A DNA stretch of 64,000 nt from Serratia proteamaculans. Its GTDB lineage: Bacteria > Pseudomonadota > Gammaproteobacteria > Enterobacterales > Enterobacteriaceae. The DNA lies in contig NZ_SWDE01000004.1 in the NCBI RefSeq assembly GCF_013337185.1, positions 310,001 to 374,000 of the forward strand, read 5' to 3'. Of this stretch, positions 25,678 through 35,805 are shown piece by piece. The notes under the pieces are model-generated. The model was not told where the DNA came from and did not search any database. It worked only from the letters and a program-made list of their open reading frames with translations. Position numbers and translations under genes: made by a program. Within the stretch, counting starts at the first letter, position 1; every line of letters starts with the position of its first letter.

Positions 25678-26207
25678 AACGGACTTACATGACCATTCTG
25701 CTATCGGTTAGCCTCGGTATTGCATTGCTTAACCCTCTGAATGCTGGGGCCATAACACGGGAAGGAATGCAGCAACTCGATGCAGCTTATCCTCCGGGTA
25801 GCTTTACGATTTGCGAATCTCAGTTTGAGGGGAACGGCAAGGATCTAATACCGATGCTTGTAAAAATCCGTGGGCATACTATAGACCGTTCAGAAAATGT
25901 GAGTCATTCCGATGTCCACGTAATGTTCATTCCCCATGGATCCTCAACGGCAACAATTACCCTGAGTTATCGGCAGACAGTGACTAAGGAAGCTAATGGT
26001 CAGTGGGCTCATATTGATCCGGATAGCCTTAAAGTTTCAATGCCAACCAATCCGTCCAGTGAGGATATTGTAGCCCAAGGATTTCGCGATCGACTCCCTT
26101 CAGGAAAAGAACTGCAGCCTTATGAGACGACAGAAATCACCGATTTTCCGTCTTATGTGGTCAGGGTTCCAGGTGAGTCCCCTCTTTACTGCCATAAGGA
26201 CGAGTAG
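25674..26207 (+). CDS. Secreted or periplasmic protein of unknown function coupled to the immunity array
   Basis: I start it at ATG 25674, which overlaps the stop of the fourth immunity gene (ATGA), giving 177 residues. A frame open further upstream runs through the immunity gene and is not needed. The N-terminus is a signal peptide (MTILLSVSLGIALLNPLNAG). The mature part has two cysteines (ICESQFEG and LYCHKDE near the end), perhaps a disulphide, and alternates beta-like segments (VHVMFIPHGSSTATITLSYR). I do not recognise the family. Its position suggests a role within or beside the CDI locus, for example a periplasmic factor, but it may only be a neighbour. Confidence 0.7.
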   Translation: MKRTYMTILLSVSLGIALLNPLNAGAITREGMQQLDAAYPPGSFTICESQFEGNGKDLIPMLVKIRGHTIDRSENVSHSDVHVMFIPHGSSTATITLSYRQTVTKEANGQWAHIDPDSLKVSMPTNPSSEDIVAQGFRDRLPSGKELQPYETTEITDFPSYVVRVPGESPLYCHKDE

Positions 26208-26380
26208 GGGGCAGAGTTTGAGTGAAATAGATATCACGTAGCACCTGAGAATTGGCAGGAATTGTTATTGATGCGTAGCTACTCGCAAATTACCGGTTCT
26301 ACTGATTAATTATAATGCCGGATTTGCTACGATCTAACCTTATCTATCAGTAGGGTTTAATCATATCCAACAAATAATTT

Positions 26381-26398
26381 ATGCCGTCAATACGGCAT
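26381..26398 (+). promoter_or_regulatory. Hairpin in the leader of the Ail/OmpX-type gene
   Basis: ATGCCGT and ACGGCAT are exact complements around the loop CAAT, about 50-70 bases before the start codon. A T7 run follows nine bases later. A -10-like TATAAT lies at 26311-26316. It could be a stabilising leader hairpin or an attenuator. Confidence 0.45.
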
Positions 26399-26450
26399 GG
26401 ATAGCTATTTTTTTACCTAAGTTGTTCCACTTACTATTAAGGACGATTTT

Positions 26451-27026
26451 ATGAAAAAGTTAGTCATCACCACTCTGGTTGTTTCCACTTTAGGCTTCGG
26501 CGCGGTGGCGCAGGCCGGGCAAAGCACTATCACCGCCGGTTATGCGCAGAGCAAGGTGCAGGACTTCAAGAATATCAACGGTGTGAATATTAAGTACCGC
26601 TACGAGTGGGATTCACCAGTCAGCGTTATCAGCTCATTCACCTATATGAGCGGTGACAAGAACGAGTCTTACAATCTCTATCGCGACGTCATTGATAACC
26701 GCGCTGAAGTGAAATACTACTCACTGTCTGTGGGGCCGGCGTACCGCTTTAACCAATTTGTCAGCGTCTACGGCTTGCTGGGCTTGAATTATAACAAGGT
26801 TGATTACAAGTCATCCTGGAATAACTACGCAAACGACTCTTACGAATATATGGGTGAAGAGAGCGGTAACCAGAAGAAAACCTCCTTTATGTACGGCGTC
26901 GGTTTCCAGGTTAACCCAATGGATAATCTGGCGGTGGATATCGGTTACGAAGGCTCCAGCCTGGATGCCGGTGGTAAAAACCGTGCTATCAATGGCTTCA
27001 ACATCGGTGTTGGCTATCGTTTCTGA
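26451..27026 (+). CDS. Ail/OmpX-family eight-stranded outer-membrane protein
   Basis: The 191-residue product has a signal peptide (MKKLVITTLVVSTLGFGAVA, cut after AQA) and then the Ail/OmpX pattern. Visible elements are QSTITAGYAQSKVQDF, the RYEWDSPVSVISSFTYMSGD strand-loop, LSVGPAYRFNQFVSVYGLLG, and a C-terminal GFNIGVGYRF with terminal Phe. Members contribute to adhesion, complement resistance or envelope integrity; which applies here cannot be told. E. coli OmpX has 171 residues, so the loops are slightly longer. Single gene with its own leader; a hairpin follows. Confidence 0.9.
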   Translation: MKKLVITTLVVSTLGFGAVAQAGQSTITAGYAQSKVQDFKNINGVNIKYRYEWDSPVSVISSFTYMSGDKNESYNLYRDVIDNRAEVKYYSLSVGPAYRFNQFVSVYGLLGLNYNKVDYKSSWNNYANDSYEYMGEESGNQKKTSFMYGVGFQVNPMDNLAVDIGYEGSSLDAGGKNRAINGFNIGVGYRF

Positions 27027-27040
27027 TGAGTTGAACGCTT

Positions 27041-27066
27041 CCGGCCTCCCGATACAAGGAGGCCGG
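27041..27066. terminator. Hairpin between the converging Ail/OmpX gene and abgT
   Basis: CCGGCCTCC (27041-27049) and GGAGGCCGG (27058-27066) are exact complements around an 8-base loop. The T-run is weak on both strands, but the position between two gene ends suggests a shared terminator. Confidence 0.6.
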
Positions 27067-27072
27067 CAACCT

Positions 27073-28599
27073 TTACCCCATCTTCGGATAGACCCCTGGG
27101 CCAATCGGCAGGCCGAGCGCGTACCAGGCCAGTAGCAGCAAAATCCACACGGCAAAGAACACCAAAGGATACGGTAGGATCAGCACGTAATAGGTGCCGA
27201 GCTGGGCGTCTTTGCGGTAACGCTGCAGGAAGCCGAGGAACAGCGGCAGGAAGGGCGACATCGGCGCCAGCGGCAGCACCGAAGAGTCGGCGATGCGGAA
27301 AATCATCTGGGCGAATGCCGGATGAAAGCCCAGCAGCATAAACATTGGCACAAAAATCGGCGCCAGAATCGACCAGATGGCGGAGCCGCTGGCGATAAAC
27401 ATGCACAGGAAGGCAGAGAGGAACATCAGCCCGAGAAACGCCGGTGCGCCGCTCATACCGGCGGCCTCCAGCATATCGGTCAGACCGATGGCCATAAACT
27501 TGCCCATGTTGCTCCAGTTAAAGAACGCCACGAACTGCGACAGCGGGAACACCATCACGATAAAGCCGGCCATGCTTTTCATCGGCTCTATCAGGTGGTT
27601 GGGAATATCGTCCGGTCGCTTGATCTGTTTGGTGACCACGCCGTAGGTAATGCCGACGGTGAAAAAGAACAGGATGATGATCGGCACAATGCCTTTAATA
27701 AACGGTGATGGGATCACCGAGCCGGTTTTCGGATCGCGTAGCGGGGCTGCTTCCGGCACCACCAGGGCGGCGATAATCGCGATGAATATCAGCGCGGCGA
27801 TACCGCTCATCATCAGCCCACGGTTCTGTAGCGGGGTCAGCGCCTCGATTTTGTCCTCGGCGCTGCCCTGCCATTTGGGCAGGCGCGGTTCGATAAACTT
27901 ATCGGTCAACAGTGCCCCGGCGAAGGTCAGTACCACCACCGAGGTGGCCATAAAGTACCAGTTGTCGATCACGCTGACGTGAACGGCGGCGTCCACCGCC
28001 TTGGTGGCCTCGGTGCTGATGCCGGAGAGCAGTACGTCGGTAGTCACGATCAACAGGTTGGCGGTAAAACCGGAGGCGACCCCGGCAATAGCGGCCAGCA
28101 GCCCGGCTATCGGATTACGGCCCACCGCCAGAAACATCAGCGCGCCGAGCGGCGGCATCACCACCAGGGCGGCGTCGGAAGAGATATGGCTGAAAAAGGC
28201 GATAAACAGCACCAGATAGCTGGCATAGCGGGCGCTAACGCGCGAGGCCATCTTGTACATCAAGGCCTGTAGCAGCCCGACCTTTTCGGCCAGCCCGGCA
28301 CCGATCACCAGCGCCAAAATCGCGCCCAGCGGGGCAAAGCTGCTGAAGTTATGAATGATATTCGGGAAGATCCACTGCATGCCCGCCACGCTCATCAGGT
28401 TATTCACCTTGATCAACTCGCCGGTGGCCGGGTTTTTTACCGCCATATCGAGCCAGGAGAACAGCGCGGTGGCCAGCATTAAAACCACGATTAAATAGAC
28501 GAACAGTAAAAATGGATTGGGGATTTTATTCCCGATGCGTTCTACCCAGTAAAAAACGCGACCGGGGCTTTTATTGGCTGAAGTTGTGACCTCACTCAT
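27073..28599 (-). CDS. abgT: p-Aminobenzoyl-glutamate transporter AbgT
   Basis: AbgT imports the folate breakdown product p-aminobenzoyl-glutamate. The 508-residue membrane protein has about a dozen helices. Family landmarks are GNKIPNPFLLFVYLIVVLML, HISSDAALVVMPPLGALMFL and the later FLGLMFLSAFLCMFIASGSA. Its size equals that of E. coli AbgT (508). It is the last gene of abgA-abgB-abgT, separated from abgB by about 100 AT-rich bases with a small hairpin. Confidence 0.94.
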   Translation of the reverse strand: MSEVTTSANKSPGRVFYWVERIGNKIPNPFLLFVYLIVVLMLATALFSWLDMAVKNPATGELIKVNNLMSVAGMQWIFPNIIHNFSSFAPLGAILALVIGAGLAEKVGLLQALMYKMASRVSARYASYLVLFIAFFSHISSDAALVVMPPLGALMFLAVGRNPIAGLLAAIAGVASGFTANLLIVTTDVLLSGISTEATKAVDAAVHVSVIDNWYFMATSVVVLTFAGALLTDKFIEPRLPKWQGSAEDKIEALTPLQNRGLMMSGIAALIFIAIIAALVVPEAAPLRDPKTGSVIPSPFIKGIVPIIILFFFTVGITYGVVTKQIKRPDDIPNHLIEPMKSMAGFIVMVFPLSQFVAFFNWSNMGKFMAIGLTDMLEAAGMSGAPAFLGLMFLSAFLCMFIASGSAIWSILAPIFVPMFMLLGFHPAFAQMIFRIADSSVLPLAPMSPFLPLFLGFLQRYRKDAQLGTYYVLILPYPLVFFAVWILLLLAWYALGLPIGPGVYPKMG

Positions 28600-28668
28600 T
28601 GTGCTACCCTCTGTGTTTGTCCTGTTGTGTTTATTTTTTATTATTTGATTTAATTATAATTTTTTACT

Positions 28669-28686
28669 GGCCCGATGTTTCGGGCC
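28669..28686 (-). terminator. Hairpin in the abgB-abgT gap
   Basis: GGCCCGA, a four-base loop and TCGGGCC form a 7-bp stem between the end of abgB and the start of abgT. On the minus strand no T-run follows, so it is more likely to tune message stability than to terminate. Confidence 0.45.
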
Positions 28687-28701
28687 TTTGCAGCCTGGTG
28701 G

Positions 28702-30153
28702 TTACTTTAACGGTGAAGGCTTGATGTCTTTAGGGATCGGGCAACTATAAGGCTGTTCGGCGCGCTGGCGTTCGAACTCGCGGCGGCAGTCTGCCAGCAG
28801 GGCGCTGTCACTCAGCAGTTCGACGGCGGTGGCCGCCATCACCTTACCGGCCAGGCACATCCCTTTGTGGGCGATGGAAGTGCGACCCTGTGCCACCAGT
28901 TGCCAGGTGTGCAGCGGAGTTCCGAACGCGAAGCACGGACTGAAGCACTGGGCGGTCGGCGCGACCCAACTGACATCACCGACGTCGGTGGAGCCGTACA
29001 GCAGATCTTCGGATGCGACATAGGGGGCGACCTGGTCCATCAACACCTTGTCGCCCAAATTCTGCACCCACTCGCGGCCAGCCGCGCCGCCGGTACGGGC
29101 GACATTCAGTCTGGCATTACGCAGCTCGTCTTTATTCAGCGTTTGGCGGATCTCGCCGGCGAATTTGCGTTCCGCCTCGCTGTATTCCGGCAGGCCGAAG
29201 TCGCAGACATAGCGATACATCACCTGTTCCATGCTGCGGTTTGGCACGTAGTTGGAACACGCCTTGTCGAAGCGTACCGTCATCTGGGTATCGGTCATCA
29301 GCGCCGCACCCCTGGCGATGTTGATCACCCGTTGGTAAATATCCTGCGCCTGATCGAGCTGCGGCGCGCGGATCAGGTACAGTACCTCGGCATCGGCTTG
29401 CACCACATTGGGCGAACTGCCGCCGGTATTGGTGACGGCATAGTGCAGCCGCGCTTCCTGCACAATGTGCTCGCGCAGGAAATTGGCGCCGGTGTTCATC
29501 AGCGTTACCGCATCCAGCGCGCTGCGGCCAAGGTGCGGTGAGTTGGCGGCATGAGCGGCGATACCCTTGAACTGAAATGCCGCCTGAATGTTGGCCAAAG
29601 TGCTGGTATTGAACATGCCGCTGAAGCCTTCCGGATGCCAGGTGAGGGCGGCATCAACGTCATCGAACAGGCCTTCGCGCACCATAAAGGTTTTGCCGGA
29701 GCCGCCTTCTTCGCCAGGGCAGCCGTAGAAACGCACGGTGCCGGTCAGGTGCTGCTGTTGCATCCAGGCCTTCACTGCGAATGCTCCCGCCAGCGCGGCG
29801 GTGCCCAGCAGGTTGTGGCCGCAGCCGTGGCCGTTGCCGTTTTCCACCAGCGGCTGCGGGGTGGCACAGCCGGCCTGTTGGCTCAGTCCGGCGAGCGCGT
29901 CGTACTCGCCCAGCAGTGCAATCACCGGCTGGCCGCTGCCGTAGCTGGCGATAAACGCGGTTTCAATGCCGCCAACGCCACGCTCAAGCCTAAAGCCTTC
30001 CTGCTCCAGCGCGTCGGCCAGCAGATTAGCGGAATAGGTTTCGGTAAAGCGCGTCTCCGGGTGATCCCAGATGCTGTCACTCAGTGCGCTGAACTGCGGC
30101 TGGTGTTGGTCAATGTACTGATTGATAAAGGCTAACAGTTGCGGCTGACTCAT
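28702..30153 (-). CDS. abgB: p-Aminobenzoyl-glutamate hydrolase subunit AbgB (M20 peptidase)
   Basis: With AbgA it forms the heterodimeric zinc hydrolase that splits p-aminobenzoyl-glutamate into p-aminobenzoate and glutamate. The 483-residue protein (E. coli 481) shows the M20 metal-site motifs [20 protein letters not shown] and [16 protein letters not shown], with the glutamate general base, and TWHPEGF. A dimerisation domain lies in the middle. Its start overlaps the abgA stop by four bases, so both subunits are made together. Confidence 0.94.
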   Translation of the reverse strand: MSQPQLLAFINQYIDQHQPQFSALSDSIWDHPETRFTETYSANLLADALEQEGFRLERGVGGIETAFIASYGSGQPVIALLGEYDALAGLSQQAGCATPQPLVENGNGHGCGHNLLGTAALAGAFAVKAWMQQQHLTGTVRFYGCPGEEGGSGKTFMVREGLFDDVDAALTWHPEGFSGMFNTSTLANIQAAFQFKGIAAHAANSPHLGRSALDAVTLMNTGANFLREHIVQEARLHYAVTNTGGSSPNVVQADAEVLYLIRAPQLDQAQDIYQRVINIARGAALMTDTQMTVRFDKACSNYVPNRSMEQVMYRYVCDFGLPEYSEAERKFAGEIRQTLNKDELRNARLNVARTGGAAGREWVQNLGDKVLMDQVAPYVASEDLLYGSTDVGDVSWVAPTAQCFSPCFAFGTPLHTWQLVAQGRTSIAHKGMCLAGKVMAATAVELLSDSALLADCRREFERQRAEQPYSCPIPKDIKPSPLK

Positions 30154-31466
30154 GCTTTGCTCCCAAAGGTCGGCAGGTTCAGTGCCAGCGACGCCAGCGT
30201 TTTTACCGCTACTGCCATCACCTGTTCGTTAAAATCAAACTTCTCGTTGTGGTGCCCGGCGCTCAGCTCGGTACCGAAAATCACGTAAGAGGCCTGCCCG
30301 CCGTGGGATTTCACCCTCTCCATCATATAAGTGGCGTCTTCTGAACCGGCGGCTTGCTCACGGCGATCGACTACCGAAGTCAGTTCGTCTATCTCCAGCG
30401 CCTGGCGGTGAATGTAGTCCACCCACGGCTGGGTTGGTTTACTGCTCTGCGCTGCCCCCATCAGGGCGATGTCGTATTCCACGCCGTGCATTTTGGCTGC
30501 GCCTTCGATCACGTTCAGGGCTTGCTGGTAAACAAACTGGTTGATGGCGTTGGTGGCCCCGCGGGTTTCCACCTTCATAAACGCCCGATCGGCAATCACG
30601 TTGCGGCCGGTTCCGCCCTGCAGCACGCCGACGTTGATGCGTGAGCTGCCCTCGCTGTGACGTGGAATGGCGTACAGTCCCACTGTAGCCTGTGCTGCGG
30701 CCAGCAGGGCGTTGCGACCGTCCTCCGGTTTGGCTCCGGCGTGAGAGGCAACACCACGGAAGGTGACGTCCAGCTTGCTGGTGGCCATAAAGCTGTCGCT
30801 GCCGCACACCAGTTCCCCGGCCGGTACGCCGGTGCCGATGTGTACGGCGGTGAAGAAATCAACGTCGTCCACCACGCCAGCTTCCACCATGGATTTTGCG
30901 CCACGGGTGCCTTCTTCTGCCGGTTGGAAAATCAGTTTGATGGTGCCGCTCAACTGCGCTTCCAGGCTCTTGAACACCCGTGCCAGCCCCAGACCAATGG
31001 TGGTGTGGCCGTCATGACCGCATGCATGCATCATGCCGCTGTTGCAGGAGGCGAAGCCTTCACGGAACGGCAGGTGATCCGGCTGCAGCTTTTCGTTGAG
31101 ATCGAGTGCATCCATGTCAACGCGATAGGCGATCACCGGGCCGGGGCGACCGGTGTCCAACGTGGCGACAATACCGGCGAAGCCGCCGGAAAAGTGCGGT
31201 AACCACTTCTCCAGTGCCCCCTGCTCGCGGGCGCGCTGCTCCTGTTGTTGCAGAGCTTCGGCGGAAGGCAACCCCATGCGGGCATCGGCATTAATGACTT
31301 CGCGCCCCAGCTGCAGGCGGTAGCCCAGCCGATCCAACTCTTCCGCCACCAGCGTGGCGGTGCGGAACTCAAACCAGCCGGATTCGGCATAGCGGTGAAA
31401 ATCGCGGCGCCAGGCCTGCAGTTGCGGAGATAAATCTGACACCAACATCGAAAGCGGATTATTCAT
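30150..31466 (-). CDS. abgA: p-Aminobenzoyl-glutamate hydrolase subunit AbgA (M20 peptidase)
   Basis: The 438 residues (E. coli AbgA 436) carry M20 motifs: [51 protein letters not shown] and, near the C-terminus, [14 protein letters not shown]. It is the partner of AbgB and the first gene of the operon. GAGAT precedes its ATG. The 271-base gap to abgR, transcribed the other way, would hold the promoter and the AbgR site; I cannot point to a specific dyad there. Confidence 0.94.
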   Translation of the reverse strand: MNNPLSMLVSDLSPQLQAWRRDFHRYAESGWFEFRTATLVAEELDRLGYRLQLGREVINADARMGLPSAEALQQQEQRAREQGALEKWLPHFSGGFAGIVATLDTGRPGPVIAYRVDMDALDLNEKLQPDHLPFREGFASCNSGMMHACGHDGHTTIGLGLARVFKSLEAQLSGTIKLIFQPAEEGTRGAKSMVEAGVVDDVDFFTAVHIGTGVPAGELVCGSDSFMATSKLDVTFRGVASHAGAKPEDGRNALLAAAQATVGLYAIPRHSEGSSRINVGVLQGGTGRNVIADRAFMKVETRGATNAINQFVYQQALNVIEGAAKMHGVEYDIALMGAAQSSKPTQPWVDYIHRQALEIDELTSVVDRREQAAGSEDATYMMERVKSHGGQASYVIFGTELSAGHHNEKFDFNEQVMAVAVKTLASLALNLPTFGSKA

Positions 31467-31737
31467 TGGGAGATCTCATTGGTTATCGCGCCCAGGCAAA
31501 CGCCGGGCAGCAGTGGTGCGCTGAACAGAAGTCAGACGGTGGAACTGTTTAATGAAAAAGACGTATTTAGTGACTAACTGCCGTGAAATGCGCTTATTGG
31601 CGCAGAAAATGCGTTTAATTAAGCGAAATAAGAATTTGGTTATTTATTATGTTTTTTTCGAATGTACACAATGGAATCGGGCTAAATAAGATGCCAATAT
31701 CTTGCTATTGATAAACAACGGTTATCACCTTTCGCCT

Positions 31738-32634
31738 ATGCCCGCCTCAATAAAATTGCACCAATTACGTGCGTTTGTAGAAGTCAGTCGTCAGGGCAGC
31801 ATTCGCGCCGCCAGCCGGACCTCACAGCTTTCGCAGCCTGCGCTGACCAAGTCGATTCAGGAGCTGGAGACGGTGCTGGGGGCCAAGCTGTTTATCCGCC
31901 GTAGCCAGGGCGTAGTGCTGACCGACTGCGGCGATAACTTTTTCCAGCATGCCAGTCTGATCCTCGAAGAGCTGCGGGTGGCGCAGGAGGATATCCAGCA
32001 ACGGCTGGGGCTGGCGGGCGGCTCAGTGAATATCGGCGTCGGCGGCAGCATTGCGCGCACCGTGATGCCGCAGGTGATCAATCAGTTCCACCGTGAATAC
32101 CCAAAGGTCAAAGTGCGGATTGTCGAAGGGCAACTGGTGTCAATGATCCCGGAACTGCGCCAGGGGGAACTGGATTTCACCGTCAATACCTATTACCCCA
32201 GCAGCCTGGACAATGAATTGCAGTACGAGCGGTTGATGGAGAAAGAGTACAAGGTGGTGGTGCGCAAGGGGCACCCGATGGAGGGGGCGACGTCACTCAG
32301 GCAGTTGCAGCACTGCGACTGGACCATGCCGACGCCCAAAGGCAGCTACTACCGGCTGTTGCACGACTTGTTCGGGGATTTGGGAATGGCGCCGTCTATC
32401 AGCGTCACCTGCGAGACTTTTATGGCCTGCACCAGCCTGGTGGCGCAGAGCGACTTTGTCAGCATTCTGTCGGTGGACGTGATTTCCGATCCGATATTGG
32501 GTAAACATCTGGTGCCGCTGGCGCTGGAGGAGAGCCTGCCCAAGGCGACGTTTTATCTGATCCAGCGTAAAGACACTACGCTGACGCCGATGGGCGCACA
32601 CCTGGCGCGCCTGTTCCGCTTGTATTGCCGATAA
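31738..32634 (+). CDS. abgR: LysR-type regulator AbgR
   Basis: I start at ATG 31738 (MPASIKLHQLRAFVEVSRQG), which aligns with the N-terminus of E. coli AbgR. The frame runs back to a TTG at 31702. The product has 298 residues: an N-terminal winged helix-turn-helix (RAASRTSQLSQPALTKSIQE) and a C-terminal ligand-binding domain with MPTPKGSYYRLLHDL and LPKATFYLIQRKD. It is divergent from abgA, the usual place of the activator of abgABT. Confidence 0.92.
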   Translation: MPASIKLHQLRAFVEVSRQGSIRAASRTSQLSQPALTKSIQELETVLGAKLFIRRSQGVVLTDCGDNFFQHASLILEELRVAQEDIQQRLGLAGGSVNIGVGGSIARTVMPQVINQFHREYPKVKVRIVEGQLVSMIPELRQGELDFTVNTYYPSSLDNELQYERLMEKEYKVVVRKGHPMEGATSLRQLQHCDWTMPTPKGSYYRLLHDLFGDLGMAPSISVTCETFMACTSLVAQSDFVSILSVDVISDPILGKHLVPLALEESLPKATFYLIQRKDTTLTPMGAHLARLFRLYCR

Positions 32635-32686
32635 AAGGGCGCCCTGTTACAGAGCATCCCCCTTTGAGCGTTCCTGCGCGGCTATC

Positions 32687-34834
32687 TCAGGCTTTGCCCA
32701 TCAACGGATCGCTGACGCTGTGGTTGCCGTTCTCCAGCCGACCTGCCAGTCGGCGTTGCCAGCCATGTGAGTCCTGTAGAGACAAATCGTACCAGCCACC
32801 GCTGGCCTGGGTAGCAAAGGCCTGCTGATGGCGGCCACCCGCCGGCAGTTCAATCTGCCAGGGGCCTTGTTGCGTATAAGGACAGCGGGCGAGGGTCACC
32901 GTTGTCGCCTGGCTACCCGCGTTGGTTAGCGTTAGCGATAAATAGTCGCCGTGCGGGGTGAGTTGCGCTTCCGGCTGCGGCTGCAGAACGCTGCCACCCA
33001 GCTCACGATGGAAACCGTTGGGGCCGAGCAACCACAGGTGGTAACGATCTGCCGTTAGCCAGTGATCGCTGACCGCTTTACCCGCCTCGACGGTATAGCG
33101 CCGTGGGATTTGCTCAAGACTCAGCAGGTCATACACATGAAAGACCGCGCCCTGTTCGCCAGTGTTGTACAGGTTGAGCGTCAGCATTTTTTGCTCGGGG
33201 TTGCTGCTGGCCTCAACGTGCAGCTGGTAAGGCAGCGCACGCGATGGGCGCGCCAGTCGCGACTGATGCGGTAACTGTTGCTTGTCTACCGGCGGCAAGG
33301 GCACCTGCGGTAACTGTTCCTGTCGCTGGCGCAGGTTATCGGCGGCGTGGCGGCTGGTGGCGGGTAGACGTGGCAAGGTTTCCTCATTGGGGTCGACAAA
33401 GTTGAAGGCCGAAGTGAGGTCACCACAGACCGCCCGTCGCCAGGCGCTGATGTTCGGTTCATGCACCTGGAAGCGTTTCTCCAAAAATTGCAGTACCGAG
33501 GTGTGGTCGAATACCTGTGAATTGACCCAGCCGCCACGGCTCCAGGGCGATAGCACCAACATCGGTACCCGTGGCCCAGGGCCGTAAATGCGGCCATCCG
33601 GTGGGGGTTGCTCCTGAGAACCGGGTGGGGCAACGTGCTGGAAGATTTCACTGTCGAACGGCACCGTCGATTTACCGGCGAAACTGCCATCTTCGCGCAG
33701 TGACGGCGCCGAGGGCGAAGGCATATGGTCGAAGAAACCGTCGTTTTCGTCGTAATTGACCAGCAGCACGGTCTTGCTCCACACCTCTGGGTTATCCGTC
33801 AGCGCATTGAGGATTTCCTGGGTAAACCAGCCGCCCTGCACCGGGCTGGAGGGCCCGGGGTGTTCCGAGTAGGCCGCCGGGGCGATAATCCAGCTCACCT
33901 GCGGCAGTTTGCCCTGCTGAACGTCATTGCGAAAGCCGTTCAGCATCGCGTCCAGATCGTTGCCGTCGGCTGCCGGCAGCGTATTGCCATTGCCCTTGTA
34001 CAGTGGGGCTTCAGCGTTCAGCTCATCGCGATAGGGGACAAAGGCGGTGAAGTCCTTTGGTGGCTGTGCCGGGTTGCCGACCTTGACGCTGGCGGCACGG
34101 TACTGGCGGAATCCCGCCAGTGGGTTGTCGGTGAAGTTATCAGGTAAAAACTGATAGACCTTCCAACTGACGCCGCTGGCCTCCAGCCGCTCCGGAAAGG
34201 TCTGCCACTGGTAGCCGACTTCCGCCGGGCCGGGGCTGTCCCACTCGTTGACCACCACCGCGACCTCGGCCGCCGTCGGGCCATTGGTGCCGGTCCAGTG
34301 GAACAGGCGGTTGGTGTTGGTCCCGGCGTGGATCGAGCAATGATAGGCGTCGCATAGGGTGAAGGTTTCGGCCAGCGCAAACTGGAACGGCAGTTCGTGC
34401 CGACGGTAATAGCCCATTGAGGTGGGCGTTTTGTAGGTCGGCCAGGCGCTCATACGGCCGTTATCCCAGGCAGATTGTTCATCGACCCACGAATGCGGCG
34501 TGCCGCTGACCCGTTGGGCATTGCCGCGCTTGCTGTCGAGATGATAGGGCAGTACCAGCCGATTTTCCCCTTGCTGCTGCCAGACGTGACGGCCGCCGGG
34601 CAAAGGAATGGTTATGCGATCGCTAAAGCCGCGCACGCCGGGCAAGGTGCCGAAGTAATGGTCGAAAGAGCGGTTTTCCTGCATCAGGATCACCACGTGT
34701 TCGACATCGTTAAGGGTGCCGGTGCGGTTATTGGCGGGGATGGCCAGCGCTTTGCGGATCGAGGCGGGTAACAGTGAAAAAGCCGATCCGATGGCGGCAG
34801 CCCGCAGTATTTCTCTGCGCGAAAAATCAGGCAT
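32687..34834 (-). CDS. Tat-exported phospholipase C (non-haemolytic PlcN type)
   Basis: The 715-residue enzyme would hydrolyse phospholipids such as phosphatidylcholine outside the cytoplasm. It starts with a twin-arginine signal (SRREILRAAAIGSAFSLLPA). The catalytic domain belongs to the alkaline-phosphatase-like PLC/acid phosphatase family, with VILMQENRSFDHYFGTLPGV, the SIHAGTNTNRLFHWTG block and LVNYDENDGFFDHMPSP. From about residue 490 two beta-sandwich modules of the bacterial PLC C-terminal type follow (LPYQLHVEASSN and ELGGSVLQPQPEAQLTPHGD). The usual length is about 690-730. Haemolytic or not cannot be judged from sequence. AGGGAGA precedes the ATG. Single gene converging on abgR. 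Confidence 0.9.
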   Translation of the reverse strand: MPDFSRREILRAAAIGSAFSLLPASIRKALAIPANNRTGTLNDVEHVVILMQENRSFDHYFGTLPGVRGFSDRITIPLPGGRHVWQQQGENRLVLPYHLDSKRGNAQRVSGTPHSWVDEQSAWDNGRMSAWPTYKTPTSMGYYRRHELPFQFALAETFTLCDAYHCSIHAGTNTNRLFHWTGTNGPTAAEVAVVVNEWDSPGPAEVGYQWQTFPERLEASGVSWKVYQFLPDNFTDNPLAGFRQYRAASVKVGNPAQPPKDFTAFVPYRDELNAEAPLYKGNGNTLPAADGNDLDAMLNGFRNDVQQGKLPQVSWIIAPAAYSEHPGPSSPVQGGWFTQEILNALTDNPEVWSKTVLLVNYDENDGFFDHMPSPSAPSLREDGSFAGKSTVPFDSEIFQHVAPPGSQEQPPPDGRIYGPGPRVPMLVLSPWSRGGWVNSQVFDHTSVLQFLEKRFQVHEPNISAWRRAVCGDLTSAFNFVDPNEETLPRLPATSRHAADNLRQRQEQLPQVPLPPVDKQQLPHQSRLARPSRALPYQLHVEASSNPEQKMLTLNLYNTGEQGAVFHVYDLLSLEQIPRRYTVEAGKAVSDHWLTADRYHLWLLGPNGFHRELGGSVLQPQPEAQLTPHGDYLSLTLTNAGSQATTVTLARCPYTQQGPWQIELPAGGRHQQAFATQASGGWYDLSLQDSHGWQRRLAGRLENGNHSVSDPLMGKA

Positions 34835-34915
34835 GCGTCGTTAATCTCCCTGAGGGTTGTTTTGAAGATAGTTGTTAACGACGGTAATGGCGAAAAATAA
34901 CAAAGAGATGACGGA

Positions 34916-34942
34916 GAAAATAATGCCCCCGGGCGGGGGCAT
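34916..34942 (-). terminator. Terminator after queF
   Basis: On the minus strand ATGCCCCC, a four-base loop, GGGGGCAT and then TATTTTC follow the queF stop by about 15 bases. The strong 8-bp GC stem with a short T-rich tail looks like an intrinsic terminator. Confidence 0.8.
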
Positions 34943-34956
34943 GACAAGATGAATGC

Positions 34957-35805
34957 TTATTGCCTGATCAAACGACCCAGGGTCGGCGCCGTTTCGAAAT
35001 CACTGCGGAACGGGTTGATGTCCAGACCGCCGCGACGCGTATAGCGGGCGAACACGCTGAGTTTCTCCGGTTGGCAGCTTTGTTTGATGTCGTTGAAAAT
35101 ACGCTCGACACACTGCTCGTGGAACTCATTATGCTGGCGGAAGGAGATCAGGTAGCGCAGCAGGCGCTCGCGATCGATTTTACGGCCCTGATAGTGGATC
35201 ACCACGCTGCCCCAGTCCGGCTGATTGGTCACCAGACAGTTGGATTTCAGCAGGTTGGACGACAGCGTCTCCGTCACCATTTCCGCCTGTTCGCTGGTGG
35301 CACCAATCAGATATTCCGGTTTGAAATCAAAGTCATCCACGGCGATATCCAGGTCATCGATATTGATGCCCGGCAGGGCGTCGATCTGCGCTGAATAACC
35401 GTCTAACCCCGGATACAGCTTCACCCCAACCTGACCATTGGCGGCCTGCGACAGATCTTTTTGCATCGCGGCTCTGACCTGTTCCACGCTGTCGAAGCGC
35501 GTCTGGTTAAAGCTGTTGAGATACAGCTTGAAGGACTTGGACTCGATCAGGTTGGTGGACGAATGGGGCAGGGTAAATTCACCAATGCCCACCACCGGCT
35601 TGCCTTTGGCGTTGAGCCAGGAAAGTTCGAAGGCGGTCCACAGGTCAAAACCGTGGAACGGCAGTTGCTGTTCATCCACGCCGATCAAATCGCGACCGCG
35701 TGCGCGCGGCAGGGCTTCGAGCAATTCGGGAGCATACTGGTCCGGGTAATCGGAGTTGGCGCCAAGATGGGTGATTTTATCTTGTTTTTTGATATGCATA
35801 TTCAT
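34957..35805 (-). CDS. queF: NADPH-dependent 7-cyano-7-deazaguanine reductase QueF
   Basis: QueF reduces preQ0 to preQ1 in queuosine tRNA modification. I start at ATG 35805 ([15 protein letters not shown]), where AAGGAG is well placed, giving 282 residues, exactly the length of E. coli QueF (long, two-domain class). The signature [17 protein letters not shown] is near residue 95, and the catalytic cysteine lies in [15 protein letters not shown] near residue 190. Its start lies inside the end of the transporter gene upstream (29-base overlap), so both belong to one message. Confidence 0.95.
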   Translation of the reverse strand: MNMHIKKQDKITHLGANSDYPDQYAPELLEALPRARGRDLIGVDEQQLPFHGFDLWTAFELSWLNAKGKPVVGIGEFTLPHSSTNLIESKSFKLYLNSFNQTRFDSVEQVRAAMQKDLSQAANGQVGVKLYPGLDGYSAQIDALPGINIDDLDIAVDDFDFKPEYLIGATSEQAEMVTETLSSNLLKSNCLVTNQPDWGSVVIHYQGRKIDRERLLRYLISFRQHNEFHEQCVERIFNDIKQSCQPEKLSVFARYTRRGGLDINPFRSDFETAPTLGRLIRQ

